39,862 nt of DNA from a virus (IMGVR_UViG_3300037166_000180:1-39862); one strand, 5' to 3'; shown: positions 22,986-31,978, numbered from the stretch's first letter. Made by a program: numbers and translations. Notes: generated by a model from the letters alone, not told the origin.

Positions 22986-23789
22986 TTATACATTCGTCAT
23001 TCTCCCCCCGTTGCCGCCCGCCGCCCCGCCGCCGCCCGGCGTCTGGCTGCCCACGGCCACCGATCCGATCGGCGTCTCATTATCGCTCAGCGCCGTCGCC
23101 AGCGTCGGATGCAGATGGTAGTCATGTCCATCATACGACGCAAACACGTTCGTTCCTTCGGACAATCCGACGACTGTCGCTGGCGGTAAAATGGTTTCCT
23201 TTCCGCCTTTCACTGCCGGGTAACTCGTCAGAGCCCCGGCCGCGCCAGAGATGTTCACCGCAAATGCCGACTCTGAAGATTGCGACTTCACCACACCGTA
23301 ATTCGTCTGGTTGAAGGCTCCGCCATTGCTGATTGCTGCCGACGAAACCAGGCCTGAAGAAACCGGCGTGTTCGATGCGGATTGATAATCGTTCCAAACT
23401 TGCTTGTTATGGCTCGAACGAATCTCAAAGAAATGAGTCTCGCCTGGCGCGTTGATTGTCATGTTGGTGGAAGTCGTCGGCTCTAGTGTTTTGACTCCGC
23501 TCGTCATTCCCTTTACTGGGGAATATCTGACTTGATGCCAGATGGGCGCCGTGGCGGTTGAAGGATTTGCGACAGTCAGATTAAAGGCTCCGTTCGCCCC
23601 TTTTACGCTCAGCGCCGCCGAAGACGGCTTGGCCACGTTGGCAGAGTTTGTTCCCGATGTCTGCCCCACCGCGCCCTGAACTCGTGTCAACTGCTCCGCA
23701 AGCGTTTGCAGCAGCACCCGCTGATCGTTCTTATTCCCGCTTACCGTGCTTTCAATCAGATCCGACCAGTTTGGAGGAATAGTGCTCAT
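22986..23789 (-). CDS. Virion protein with beta-sandwich region, fibre-like
   Basis: The product has 267 residues from the ATG at 23789, which has GAGG 6-7 bases upstream; an upstream extension to 23870 is unlikely. A helical start (WSDLIESTVSGNKNDQRVLLQTLAEQL) is followed by a Ser/Thr/Asn-rich beta region resembling a fibronectin III-like domain (WHQVRYSPVKGM, ETHFFEIRSSHNKQVWNDYQS) and a second beta part, ending in a Gly-rich tail (GGGGAAGGNGG). This fits an exposed appendage or decoration protein. There is no enzyme motif. Confidence 0.5.
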   Translation of the reverse strand: MSTIPPNWSDLIESTVSGNKNDQRVLLQTLAEQLTRVQGAVGQTSGTNSANVAKPSSAALSVKGANGAFNLTVANPSTATAPIWHQVRYSPVKGMTSGVKTLEPTTSTNMTINAPGETHFFEIRSSHNKQVWNDYQSASNTPVSSGLVSSAAISNGGAFNQTNYGVVKSQSSESAFAVNISGAAGALTSYPAVKGGKETILPPATVVGLSEGTNVFASYDGHDYHLHPTLATALSDNETPIGSVAVGSQTPGGGGAAGGNGGRMTNV

Positions 23790-23803
23790 TGTTCGCCTCG
23801 ATC

Positions 23804-23956
23804 TCAGTTGACAGCCTTCGCTCCGGCCTGAAACGCTTTCCACTCTGGTAGTTGATTTCTGCGTGACCAATCGCCAGGATGTTCCACTCTAAACCACTCC
23901 TGAAACTTATTCCAAAGCGCACCATCCCGTTTTTCGGATGATTCCTGTTCTTTCAT
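23804..23956 (-). CDS. Small hydrophilic protein of unknown function
   Basis: The product has 50 residues, with an ATG overlapping the stop of the 1181-residue gene (ATGA). It is rich in Trp, Glu, Lys and Arg (LWNKFQEWFRVEHPGDWSRR). The translational coupling supports it as a real gene; the longer reading from 24031 lies wholly within the upstream gene and is less likely. Unrecognised. Confidence 0.5.
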   Translation of the reverse strand: MKEQESSEKRDGALWNKFQEWFRVEHPGDWSRRNQLPEWKAFQAGAKAVN

Positions 23957-26900
23957 TTTCCACCATCCATACTTCCCCGCGCCATCTTCACCGGAATCAA
24001 GTAGACCTGCGCGGACTTCAAACTCGCCCACACCCCCGGCGCCTTTCCATTATCGTAGCGCACCCGCCAGTATTCGTCCGTCGCCCGGTCCGGCTTTCGC
24101 GTATAATCCACGCCTCCTTCCGGGTCCAAAATCATCGGCTGGCATTTCAGCACATGCGACGGTCCGCGGTTGTCCGTAATCCTGCGCCGCCCAGCAATGA
24201 AACTCACGTTGATCGGCCCATACCCCACGCACGCCGTCACCACGCCCTCTGGCTTGCACGGCTTCTGCATCGCCTTGGCCGAGGTCGTCTCGTACACCCA
24301 GTCGATCCCGCCACCATTGTCATCAAACCTCCCCGGTGTCCGCGCATTCACCAGGCCGCTTCCGTCCGTCGTGGTGTACGCCAGTTGCGAAATATAAAAG
24401 TCTGAACCAAGCTGGTCACTACCGTTTGCACCCAGCGACAGCGGCGGCGGGTTGGCTACATTGCGATAGATCCGCTTGCAGATGTACGCCGAAAAGTCGT
24501 TAAAGCTCCACCTCCGCGCAGCCTCCATCGTTATTTCTTTCTGCATGAACGCTGTAAAGTGGAGCGGATTTTCCCATCCTTCCAAGTAGCTCAAACAGAA
24601 TTCCTTGTTGGGAATCTTGCTGTTGCCCACCGGCGCCTGGATTCGTACTGTGTGTGTGTCATCATCAATCGTCACAGAAATGGTCGTCGCAGCTGCCCAG
24701 TTGATTGTTCCCCACTCGCGCGGAATCTCTTTGGACATCATGTCCGGCGTGGTTGCGTCAAATTTATAAAACCCTGTCCGATGTACAAACCCGATGAATT
24801 GCCCATTCTGCGCAAAAGCGCGCGGCCCGCACGGTCCCACACTGCTCCATCGCGGAGTAGCGTTCCAGTCTACCGGCTGTCCAGAACCCGGCGTCAGTAC
24901 CACGCCAGAGCGCTCTCGCATGGAGTAAATCTGGTTGCGATATTCCAGCACGCCCCAGGCAATCTCGCCTGAGTCCGTTCGGATCGGAAGTTCGCTTGTG
25001 CTGGCGTCAAAACTCTCGTAATCAGCGGCCAGGCTGATTACGTGGCCCGTGGTGCAGCCCGGCACGCCAGAGAGGCAAAGCCGGTTCGCCGTCTTCAGAA
25101 AATCCACGCGCACGGCCTGCGGCGGAGGCATCAGCGTCAGCCGGTCCGTGGTGTTGTTTCCTCCAGCTCCCGCTTGAATCAAACCCGTCAGATACTCGTC
25201 CGTAAAATTGAAGGTTCCCTTTGTCGTCACATTGTCAAGAAAAATCGTCGGCATAATCGTGATGCTGTCCGATTGGTAGCTATTCGGGTAGACCTGATTC
25301 TGGCTCGGCGTATTCGGAACCACCTTGCCAATCCAGGCGAATGGTCCAGCCTGCGTTCCGTCCGCTACCGTCCAGTTCACCAGACGAGCAATGATGTTCG
25401 GCGGACCCGTGGCCACGTTGAAGACGGCAATCTCCCATCCGTCTTCGTCCACGATGTAGCTGCTCACCGCAGCCTGCGTAAAGCCTGAAATCGTCTCGTT
25501 GCGGTTCATCCAGGCAGGCACAGCGTAGCGATACCCTTGCGTTCCGTTGATTCCTCCGTCTTCTGTGTCAGCCGGCACATTTCCGCCTGGTCCCGTTCCG
25601 TTCACCGTCACCGGAGGCTGCCCGGCGGCCGGCTGAGTAATGAACAGAATGGCGGTCACATCGTAGGCGCCAACCTTTGCATAAGCGCTGATTGGCGGTT
25701 CAGGATCGCCTGTCGGAACGTCCGTTTCGTAGACGTTGATGATTGTAATCTGCGGATAGTTCGGCACAGAGGAAAGCGTCACTTCCACAGCATCGTCGGG
25801 CAGTGTATTAATGATCGAGTTCGATGGACCCAGCGGCGTCTCTCCCAGCGCATTCGAGTAGCTCAGCCGCACCCAAATATCCCGCCCGCCGGGAAACGCT
25901 CCCACAGGCAAAGTCGCAGTGTTGTTGTCGGGCGGCTGTACGCCTGATCCGGAGGCTGTGATAATCGGCGTTGAACCCAAGGCCGCAGATCCCCATAACT
26001 GATATGGGCCCGGAGTATGGCCGCTGGGATAATCACTCTCGTAAATGTTCACCCCCGTCACTGTGGCGCCATAACTGTTTGCAATGGAAACCTGCACACC
26101 TTGCCCCGCCTGCGTTGTGGTGATGCTGGCAATCCCTCCAATGGTCGTTTCCCCATTCGAATTGAGCAGCGTCAGACCTACCCACACAGTTCTTCCGGAG
26201 GCGAATGTTCCGCCGCCATTCACCAGCGATAGACCAGGTGCGGCCGGGGGCAGCACCACGCTTCCCGCTGGCGACCGGCTGATCACTGGCTCAGAGATTG
26301 GCGCGGGCAGTTGGCCGGGCGTGATGCGCGCGCTGTTGATGGCGGGAACATAGATGGCGCTCGCCGCCGTTCCGGTTACCACTGGCGTTGTTCCCAGCGC
26401 AAAGGGTCCGCCCGCCACCAGTTGAAATTCCGACTGCGGCGGCGGCTCCGCTCCTGCCGCCACATCCGCCTCATAGATATTCGCTCCAACGATTGCATAG
26501 GGAGCCACGAGCTGCGAGAGCCAACCTGCCAGCGAAGCCAGCGTCGGAATCGTTACCTGCACGCCCTGATTCGCGGCTGTCGTCGTGATCGAAGCTGTAA
26601 ACCCGCCAATCGTCTCGCCCATTCCGTTGGTCATCGTCAGCAGAATATATATCGTTCGTCCCGCCGCGAAGATGCCGCCGCTTGCCAGCGCCAGTGCTGG
26701 CTTGTCCGGGGATGGTATCCGGTTGGCAATGACCATCGTCAGTTCTTTCCAGGCTACGGCCACCTTTCCCGCGCCCACTGGATCCTCGGTCACCATGCCG
26801 CCTTTGATGCCTTCGACCAGCGGCCACTGGGGCTCATCCGCCGCTGTCAGCGCCGTCCATCCCGAGTTCTGCGCTTGATAGGTGTGTCCGTTCCCTTGCA

Positions 26901-27498
26901 GCCCAGAGTTGGAGGTCGATGGCGTCACCACTTCTCCGGCATAGACGTAGGTTGCCGGCGTCCAGTTGAATCCGAAGGGCTTCATGCCCAGCGGATCGTA
27001 ATTCAGAGTTTTGGGGTTGTAACAGGAGCATCCCGCGGAGGGAGACTGAAGCGGCGGAGCGCCCTGCGCAAACTCCGCGCTGGAATAGGCGGAGAACACC
27101 AGGTTAGCCGTCTGCGCGTCGATCTTGTGGCTGTTTGCCGGCGGAACATACATTCCGGCTGGCACCGGAATCATGCGTCCCGATCCCACTGGCGACTCCC
27201 GCTCCAGCGTGCCCGTCATGCTGAAGAGCAGCATCTGCTGAAAGAAAGGATCGCCCGCAAACTCAGGCTCATACTGAAAGTCAATGAATCCCGTTCCAGG
27301 AGACTTCTGCGAGCCTTGTATGATCAGGCAGTTACCCGCCCGAGTCGTGGCGTCTAGCGCTGAGCCGGTCGAGTCGCGTGTGAAATCCGTATTTTTGCAG
27401 GTCGAGGCGCATCCCAGTGGCAGGTTCGTCGGATCGTCCTGATCCACCTGCCCCAACATGCGCCCGATCGGCACCGCTGTACCTGACCATTGCGGCAT
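23953..27498 (-). CDS. Large virion protein with three repeated domains, tail/stabilisation candidate
   Basis: The product has 1181 residues. The first 180 residues, with several Cys, resemble the start of tail-hub or stabilisation proteins. A short YxAxNSGxTxxxEPxWP motif (about 207-226) is the kind found in carbohydrate-contacting phage domains. Three immunoglobulin-like repeats follow at about 264-385, 416-522 and 530-625, each with AGRTIYI(L)xLTxTN-GET near its start and (V/A)NIYE(A/S/T)D in its second half. The C-terminal half is beta-rich with WGVLEYRNQIYSMRERSGV and DYTRKPDRATDEYWRVRYDNG. It probably forms part of the tail or its collar. Confidence 0.55.
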   Translation of the reverse strand: MPQWSGTAVPIGRMLGQVDQDDPTNLPLGCASTCKNTDFTRDSTGSALDATTRAGNCLIIQGSQKSPGTGFIDFQYEPEFAGDPFFQQMLLFSMTGTLERESPVGSGRMIPVPAGMYVPPANSHKIDAQTANLVFSAYSSAEFAQGAPPLQSPSAGCSCYNPKTLNYDPLGMKPFGFNWTPATYVYAGEVVTPSTSNSGLQGNGHTYQAQNSGWTALTAADEPQWPLVEGIKGGMVTEDPVGAGKVAVAWKELTMVIANRIPSPDKPALALASGGIFAAGRTIYILLTMTNGMGETIGGFTASITTTAANQGVQVTIPTLASLAGWLSQLVAPYAIVGANIYEADVAAGAEPPPQSEFQLVAGGPFALGTTPVVTGTAASAIYVPAINSARITPGQLPAPISEPVISRSPAGSVVLPPAAPGLSLVNGGGTFASGRTVWVGLTLLNSNGETTIGGIASITTTQAGQGVQVSIANSYGATVTGVNIYESDYPSGHTPGPYQLWGSAALGSTPIITASGSGVQPPDNNTATLPVGAFPGGRDIWVRLSYSNALGETPLGPSNSIINTLPDDAVEVTLSSVPNYPQITIINVYETDVPTGDPEPPISAYAKVGAYDVTAILFITQPAAGQPPVTVNGTGPGGNVPADTEDGGINGTQGYRYAVPAWMNRNETISGFTQAAVSSYIVDEDGWEIAVFNVATGPPNIIARLVNWTVADGTQAGPFAWIGKVVPNTPSQNQVYPNSYQSDSITIMPTIFLDNVTTKGTFNFTDEYLTGLIQAGAGGNNTTDRLTLMPPPQAVRVDFLKTANRLCLSGVPGCTTGHVISLAADYESFDASTSELPIRTDSGEIAWGVLEYRNQIYSMRERSGVVLTPGSGQPVDWNATPRWSSVGPCGPRAFAQNGQFIGFVHRTGFYKFDATTPDMMSKEIPREWGTINWAAATTISVTIDDDTHTVRIQAPVGNSKIPNKEFCLSYLEGWENPLHFTAFMQKEITMEAARRWSFNDFSAYICKRIYRNVANPPPLSLGANGSDQLGSDFYISQLAYTTTDGSGLVNARTPGRFDDNGGGIDWVYETTSAKAMQKPCKPEGVVTACVGYGPINVSFIAGRRRITDNRGPSHVLKCQPMILDPEGGVDYTRKPDRATDEYWRVRYDNGKAPGVWASLKSAQVYLIPVKMARGSMDGGK

Positions 27499-27528
27499 TG
27501 GCTCGCTCCGTGAACAGCATACAGTCGA

Positions 27529-27569
27529 CAGCTAACAGTTCACAGTTTTTAACTGTCTGCTGTTAGCTG
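27529..27569. repeat. Nested inverted repeat in the spacer
   Basis: CAGCTAACAG (27529-27538) pairs with CTGTTAGCTG (27560-27569), and inside it ACAGTT (27542-27547) pairs with AACTGT (27551-27556) around a TTT loop. It lies between the DUF3494 gene and the 1181-residue gene, both read leftward. A regulatory hairpin is possible; no T-run follows on either strand to make a standard terminator. Confidence 0.6.
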
Positions 27570-27583
27570 CCCGCTGTTTGCTG

Positions 27584-28657
27584 TTACTGTTGCACCGTTG
27601 GGCAAAGTATCTCAATGAAAACTTCGCCGTTTAGAACGGCATTGCCCACCGCGCTTGAGTACGGAGCTCCGCCCACAAACTCGCCCGCTGCGCTCGTTCC
27701 GGCCGGCACGGGAACCGTCACGGCGGTAGCCGCCGCAATAGTCACCGGACCGGTTGTCACCAGCGCCCGGCCATTCAGCGCTCCCCCGCCCAAGGTGATT
27801 CCACTCACGGCCAGTATGTTTCCGTTCACGGTCGAAGTTGCCACGGAGGTGAATGCGCTGCCCGCCACAAACACCACGTTTGCCGCCTGTGCACCGTTGA
27901 TCAGTGAGATAGTTTGCCCGCTGGCCAGGTTGATCGTCGAGCCAGCCACAAAAACGAATACGGCGTTCGGATTGCCCAGTGCGTCCAGAATGATGCCCGT
28001 CGGCATCGTCAAGCCTGCCGCGCCAAAATAATTGCCCGGCGTATAGGTGGCCGCAGTTGTACCGTTTCCGCCCGTGCTCAGGTTGGCCAGGCCGGAAAGT
28101 GTCGGCGTCAGTCCCTTGTAATAGTTGATCGCCGCTGTCAACGCCGTCTGCGCCGCCGCCGCGTCTGCCGTGTCAATCGCCGCGGGGGAAGTCAGAACTC
28201 CAGGAGGGAAGCCTGTTATGGTTGCCGTCGGCGAAGATCCGATATTGCCGCCGCCGATGATGGTGTTTCCCGTGTTGGTGATTCCTGCTGAGGCCAGCAG
28301 CGCGTAGTTCCCAGCCGCGCCCAGTTCAGCCGCCACGGGCGACGGTCCAGGAGCGCCAGGGCCGAAGAGTCGCAGATAAAACTCGGTCAGCTCTTGCAAC
28401 CCGCTCCCGGTCACAACGCGCTCAACCGACGCGTTGTAGCTGTTCAGCCAGGCGTTCAGCACATAGGGGGTTACTGGCGGAGGGTTCTGTGCCGGATCGT
28501 TGAGCGGCACCTGCACCAGAATATCGGGGTCCAGAATGTCTTCCAGCGGCAACCGATCGCCGCCGAGAGGGTATGTGCCGGAAAATCCGACCTTCACAAT
28601 GTTTCGATCCGGATTCGTGGCCGGACTCGTTTGCACCAACGTCAATGCGAGTGACAT
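27584..28657 (-). CDS. Virion protein with a DUF3494 ice-binding-like domain
   Basis: The product has 357 residues. Residues 111-315 match DUF3494, the beta-solenoid of bacterial and fungal ice-binding proteins: LGAAGNYALLASAGITNTG, GSSPTATITGFPPG, AAAAQTALTAAINYY, a short TYTPGNYFGAAGL, LDALGNPNAVFVFVAGS, LINGAQAANVVFVAG, NGNILAVSGITLGGGALNGRAL. It is flanked by non-DUF3494 parts, residues 1-110 (VKVGFSGTYPLGGDRLPLED) and 320-357 (GGAPYSSAVGNAVLNGEVFIEI), which look like one small virion domain split by the insertion. No signal peptide is present. Its place in the head/tail operon suggests a decoration or adhesion protein; ice binding itself is not shown. Confidence 0.8.
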   Translation of the reverse strand: MSLALTLVQTSPATNPDRNIVKVGFSGTYPLGGDRLPLEDILDPDILVQVPLNDPAQNPPPVTPYVLNAWLNSYNASVERVVTGSGLQELTEFYLRLFGPGAPGPSPVAAELGAAGNYALLASAGITNTGNTIIGGGNIGSSPTATITGFPPGVLTSPAAIDTADAAAAQTALTAAINYYKGLTPTLSGLANLSTGGNGTTAATYTPGNYFGAAGLTMPTGIILDALGNPNAVFVFVAGSTINLASGQTISLINGAQAANVVFVAGSAFTSVATSTVNGNILAVSGITLGGGALNGRALVTTGPVTIAAATAVTVPVPAGTSAAGEFVGGAPYSSAVGNAVLNGEVFIEILCPTVQQ

Positions 28658-28695
28658 TTTTCACCTCTTGAAGTTGAATTTTGTCCAGCTAGGTG

Positions 28696-28950
28696 TTACT
28701 CCGATCCTAATTTTGGTGCCCCCGGTCCCTCGCCTTTGGGGACCGGGGAAGTTGCGCTTTGCTCCGCAAGTTTTACTTCCATTGGTTCCTTGTCCGCCCA
28801 TTCGTTCAGCGCATCCCCAAGTTCTTGAAGCTCTCCAGCATCCCCAGGGTTTGCCAACTTCAGCACAACGCCCTTACGATCTTCCGTATCCAGGCAGAGA
28901 TAGCTACCGCTTGCCGAAAGCTCCACATAAGCCGATCCAATGAATCTCAT
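28696..28950 (-). CDS. Small protein of unknown function
   Basis: The product has 84 residues from an ATG with GAGG 6 bases upstream; a longer reading from 29028 would run through a hairpin repeat and is less likely. The sequence (MRFIGSAYVELSASGSYLCL, then ALNEWADKEPMEVKLAEQ) is mixed alpha/beta and acidic. Its last 18 codons are made of a copy of the hairpin repeat (SPVPKGEGPGAPK), showing that the repeat was placed in the gene end and kept in frame. Family unknown. Confidence 0.55.
   Translation of the reverse strand: MRFIGSAYVELSASGSYLCLDTEDRKGVVLKLANPGDAGELQELGDALNEWADKEPMEVKLAEQSATSPVPKGEGPGAPKLGSE
28715..28753. repeat. Hairpin repeat, copy A
   Basis: CCCCGGTCC and GGACCGGGG form a 9-bp stem around CTCGCCTTTGG. 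The flanks GGTGC and AAGTT are shared with copy B. This copy overlaps the end of the gene at 28696-28950. Confidence 0.85.
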
Positions 28951-28981
28951 CTCAGACCTCGTTTTTACTGACCGCTGACTG

Positions 28982-29021
28982 CGGGTGCCCCCGGTCCCTC
29001 GCTTTTGGGGACCGGGGAAGT
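28982..29021. repeat. Hairpin repeat, copy B
   Basis: Nearly identical to copy A (loop CTCGCTTTTGG instead of CTCGCCTTTGG), 267 bases away, in the same orientation. It lies in the spacer between the adaptor-candidate gene and the gene at 28696-28950, next to a CTGACCGCTGACTG run at 28967-28982. Confidence 0.85.
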
Positions 29022-29060
29022 TAACCATTGTCCGCTCTCAACTGCGACGCATCGCGCCGC

Positions 29061-29795
29061 CTACCACCAATACCATCCGCATCCGCGCGCGCGCCGCGTA
29101 TTCGATCCGGCCCGCGCCGTCATGCCCTGCTTTTGCCTCACCAGTTTGGCCACAATGTCGTCCGCACATGCCTCGGACTCTGACGCCATTGTGGCATAAG
29201 AAGCGTTTCCCGCCTCAATTCCAATCAGCGGAATGGTGCCGCTGCTCACCGCCACTTCCATATCAGGGTCCACCACCAGCACGTCCTCATCCTTCACCAG
29301 CGGCGGCGGATTGAATCTCCCATCCACCAGAATATCAATGGGCGCGTTGACGGGCGTCACAACAAGCTGATTCCCCCGCCAGGTGAACTCCATGGCTCCG
29401 CTTGTGAACGATGATCCAACGAAGCTGCCTTCGCGGCGGCCGGGGAGGATGGTCTTCCGCTCTCGCGCTTCGCGATAAAAGCGTTCATGCGCCCCGGCAG
29501 GCTTCCACCAAACATAAAGAGGCTCATAAAGTCCAAATAGCGGCTGGCCCTTTTGCTGCCATGCCGCCATGCTGTTCAGGCCTTTTGTGGTGGGATTCCC
29601 ATTGGCATCCAGCGCGCAGGGAATCTCCACCATCTGCTCCAGGTTCGCCCCCGTCGAACGTTTGATATAAAGGGTCTGGCGCCGGTAAACGAAGTTGATC
29701 TTCGGCACCAGATAGCCGTCCTTCAACCATCCGTTCGGATCATCGTCGCCGATGATCGACCGCACCGTCTGCTTCACATCAAACAGAGTGTTCAA
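29061..29795 (-). CDS. Probable head-tail adaptor or connector protein
   Basis: The product has 244 residues from a TTG start preceded by GAGGAG. The N-terminal part (DVKQTVRSIIGDDDPNGWLKDGYLVPKINFVYR) is helical, followed by beta-rich segments with QPLFGLYEPLYVWWKP, MEFTWRGNQLVVTP and NAPIDILVDGRF. The C-terminal helix contains ASYATMASESEACADDIVAKLV. Size, fold impression and place after portal, capsid and before tail candidates suggest a connector of the neck. No recognised family signature confirms it. Confidence 0.4.
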   Translation of the reverse strand: MNTLFDVKQTVRSIIGDDDPNGWLKDGYLVPKINFVYRRQTLYIKRSTGANLEQMVEIPCALDANGNPTTKGLNSMAAWQQKGQPLFGLYEPLYVWWKPAGAHERFYREARERKTILPGRREGSFVGSSFTSGAMEFTWRGNQLVVTPVNAPIDILVDGRFNPPPLVKDEDVLVVDPDMEVAVSSGTIPLIGIEAGNASYATMASESEACADDIVAKLVRQKQGMTARAGSNTRRARGCGWYWW

Positions 29796-29798
29796 GGG

Positions 29799-29930
29799 TT
29801 ATTTCTCCTCGGCGGTAATCGACCCATCTGGATGAATTTCGATTTCCGAATCATCGCCATGATTCAGCAGACTTTTGTTCCAATGTCGGCGAATGATAAC
29901 TGAACCAGCTCTGCATTCATTGTGCTACTC
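29799..29930 (-). other. Short spacer with a cryptic open frame
   Basis: A ribosome site (AAAGGAG) and ATG near 29920 open an 18-codon frame (MNAELVQLSFADIGTKVC). The neighbouring -1 frame continues without stop to a TAA at 29801-29799 with the protein-like text WNKSLLNHGDDSEIEIHPDG and ITAEEK, but has no ATG, GTG or TTG start. Either a frameshift joins the two or this is a decayed gene. The adaptor gene follows directly. Confidence 0.3.
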
Positions 29931-29998
29931 CTTTGCCCAACCGTTGCCTTGCGTTGTTTTAAAGCTAGCCGATGGTAGTTAGCGGCTAGCAGACGATT

Positions 29999-31228
29999 CT
30001 ACTCCTCGCCCGGTATCGCCGTGCTTGCGGCCGCAGGAATGTCGTCAATGATTTCTTTCTCGTCTTTTCCCTTGCCGCTCTTCTTATACGGTCCGCGCTT
30101 GCCCGTCTTCTCCGCAGCCTCGCCTCCCACCGTCGCCACTGCGACGTTCGCCGGCGCGCCTCCCACTTCGAACCCAGACCGGCGCAGCCGCATCTCTTCC
30201 AGCGCAATCTCGCGCTCTTCTCCCTTCAGCGCCATTAGCCAAGCGTCAGCCACGGGATAACCAGCCATGAACGTCGTGAATGTGTTGATTGGCGCAGCGC
30301 ACTTCGGGCAGAACGGCGTATCCGGCTCTGGCTCCAGCGTGCGGCAGGCCTGGCACTTGCGCAATCTGCTGTCCGCCTTCGGCCCATCGTCTCCGCCCGT
30401 CAGGCTCAGCAACTCGTTCAGCCACGTCTTTTCTCCCGGCTTCGGCTTTGGCGCATAGCCCAGGCCGATGGCCCAGCGATACCACACCCTGTCCGAATCG
30501 GAAATGTCGCGAATCGTTTCCGTCTCCGCCCACTTCTGCTGCGCGCGGCTGATAGCGCCGTCGGCAAAGCGCTTCTGGCCCTCGAACATCTTCTCAAGAT
30601 ATGCGTCAAGTGAAGTGGAAACAGCCCGGAAAGACTTATGGCTGGTTTTTCCAACCGTGGTCACCGTGCAAACCGGAACATCGATCATGCGCTCTGCCGG
30701 GTCATCCGCATCAAGAATTCTCTCAATGGTGTGAATATCTCCCCGGAAGGCCAGCACGCCATGAATCTTGCGCGCGTCCTTCGGAGTTGACGGAAGAATT
30801 CCGTTCCTCGGCAGCACAAACAGCGGCGAAAAGTGCTCCAAAAAGCTGTAGGCAATGGCAATTGGCTCGAACCATTGCGGCTCGCGCTGTGGCACTACCT
30901 CGCCCGGCGATCCCACCTGGCTTGCGCCTGTCATCTTGCCGTACATGTGCGGCTCGCGCATCGTCAGGATATGCCCAATCCGTTCCTTGCCGTCGTAGGG
31001 CAGACGAATCCGCTGTACGCTGGGCGGCAGCCGGTCATCGTAGGCCGATGGAATTCGGTAGAACGAACGGTTGAACTCCCCTGAAAGATGCAGCGGAACT
31101 GGGTTGAAGTTGATTACGGAATACGGATCGCAACGCTCCATCAGTTCGCTTTTCTTCGCCGCGGATTGCTCCGCAAAAAGCGCCTGCGCCTCGCCGATTG
31201 TCTGATTTCCCACTACTGCTGTGGCCAT
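29999..31228 (-). CDS. Late protein with a zinc ribbon, virion candidate
   Basis: The product has 409 residues. The N-terminal two thirds show no recognised motif (SYSVINFNPVPLHLSGEF-like beta segments, then FLEHFSPLFVLPRNGI and a helical ISRAQQKWAETE). CQAC and CPKC about 20 residues apart (near 300-325) form a zinc ribbon. The end is Lys/Gly-rich (KRGPYKKSGKGKDEKE), likely disordered. It follows the capsid gene and one unknown gene, so a structural or assembly role is inferred only from position. Confidence 0.45.
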   Translation of the reverse strand: MATAVVGNQTIGEAQALFAEQSAAKKSELMERCDPYSVINFNPVPLHLSGEFNRSFYRIPSAYDDRLPPSVQRIRLPYDGKERIGHILTMREPHMYGKMTGASQVGSPGEVVPQREPQWFEPIAIAYSFLEHFSPLFVLPRNGILPSTPKDARKIHGVLAFRGDIHTIERILDADDPAERMIDVPVCTVTTVGKTSHKSFRAVSTSLDAYLEKMFEGQKRFADGAISRAQQKWAETETIRDISDSDRVWYRWAIGLGYAPKPKPGEKTWLNELLSLTGGDDGPKADSRLRKCQACRTLEPEPDTPFCPKCAAPINTFTTFMAGYPVADAWLMALKGEEREIALEEMRLRRSGFEVGGAPANVAVATVGGEAAEKTGKRGPYKKSGKGKDEKEIIDDIPAAASTAIPGEE

Positions 31229-31297
31229 GCCGGTTTCTCCCTGAAAATCTTGGCAGCGCAGGCCCCTTGACCAGCGCGTTTTGTCTCCGCACCGGCT

Positions 31298-31978
31298 TTA
31301 TCCCACCGGTACGTGTTGATTCCAACCCATCTCTTCGGCCAGCCCATCGCGCATCCGCTGCGCCGTCGTCCCAATCGTCGCCAGCATCGGGTCCACCGTC
31401 GCCCGATGAATCTGGTTGACCTCTTCCAGATAATCCTCGCGCCGCCGTTCCTCGCGCACTCGATTCAGATAAAGACTTCGGCTCAGCCGCGCCGCCTCTG
31501 TGCCCATCAAGGAATCCTGACTGCGCATCCAGCGTTGAATCTCCTGCTTCCAGAAATCAGCAGTTTTCGGCTCGACATAGAATTCATCGGACACCATGAA
31601 ATAGTCGCCGTGCCGCGGCCACTCCCCTTTGAGACGTGTCGAGCCGTCTTGAGCCGTCTCATGCTCCCAGGTATACTGGTCTCCCCACGTCGAGGCTGGA
31701 AACCACCTCTCCAGGCACCATCCCTCGCCCACGTAGCGCGGCACCCACATCTCCCCGCTTGTGAACCGTTCCGGCTCAATCTCAGCCAATTCTTCCATCG
31801 AAAGATCCGCGCTCACCGTGGGCATGTGACGCATCGTTCCAAAGCACTGCTCGCGCACGTTCTGCGCCAGCACCACGCGCCACAGCGGATTCCCAAACGG
31901 GTTCAGGCCGCCATAGCGCGTCAACTCCCGCACCAAGTCAGCCGGCACATCCCGCAACGCCAATTGCCGTATATCCAT
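31298..31978 (-). CDS. Late protein of unknown function
   Basis: The product has 226 residues. The ATG at 31978 has AAAGGG 6 bases upstream; a TTG one codon earlier is less likely. The protein is helical and acidic with a Trp-rich middle (EGWCLERWFPASTWGDQYTW) and a charged helix (LYLNRVREERRREDYLEEV). I do not recognise the family. It lies immediately after the capsid gene, separated by an 89-base spacer containing CTGACCGCTG twice. Confidence 0.5.
   Translation of the reverse strand: MDIRQLALRDVPADLVRELTRYGGLNPFGNPLWRVVLAQNVREQCFGTMRHMPTVSADLSMEELAEIEPERFTSGEMWVPRYVGEGWCLERWFPASTWGDQYTWEHETAQDGSTRLKGEWPRHGDYFMVSDEFYVEPKTADFWKQEIQRWMRSQDSLMGTEAARLSRSLYLNRVREERRREDYLEEVNQIHRATVDPMLATIGTTAQRMRDGLAEEMGWNQHVPVG

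Noticed and set aside
26311-27357. 348-residue plus-strand frame opposite the 1181-residue gene
   Set aside because: Arg/His-rich text with no motif; it is antisense to a well-supported late gene.
28715-29021. Hairpin copies A and B as intrinsic terminators
   Set aside because: No T-run follows the stem on the strand of transcription, and copy A lies within a gene end.
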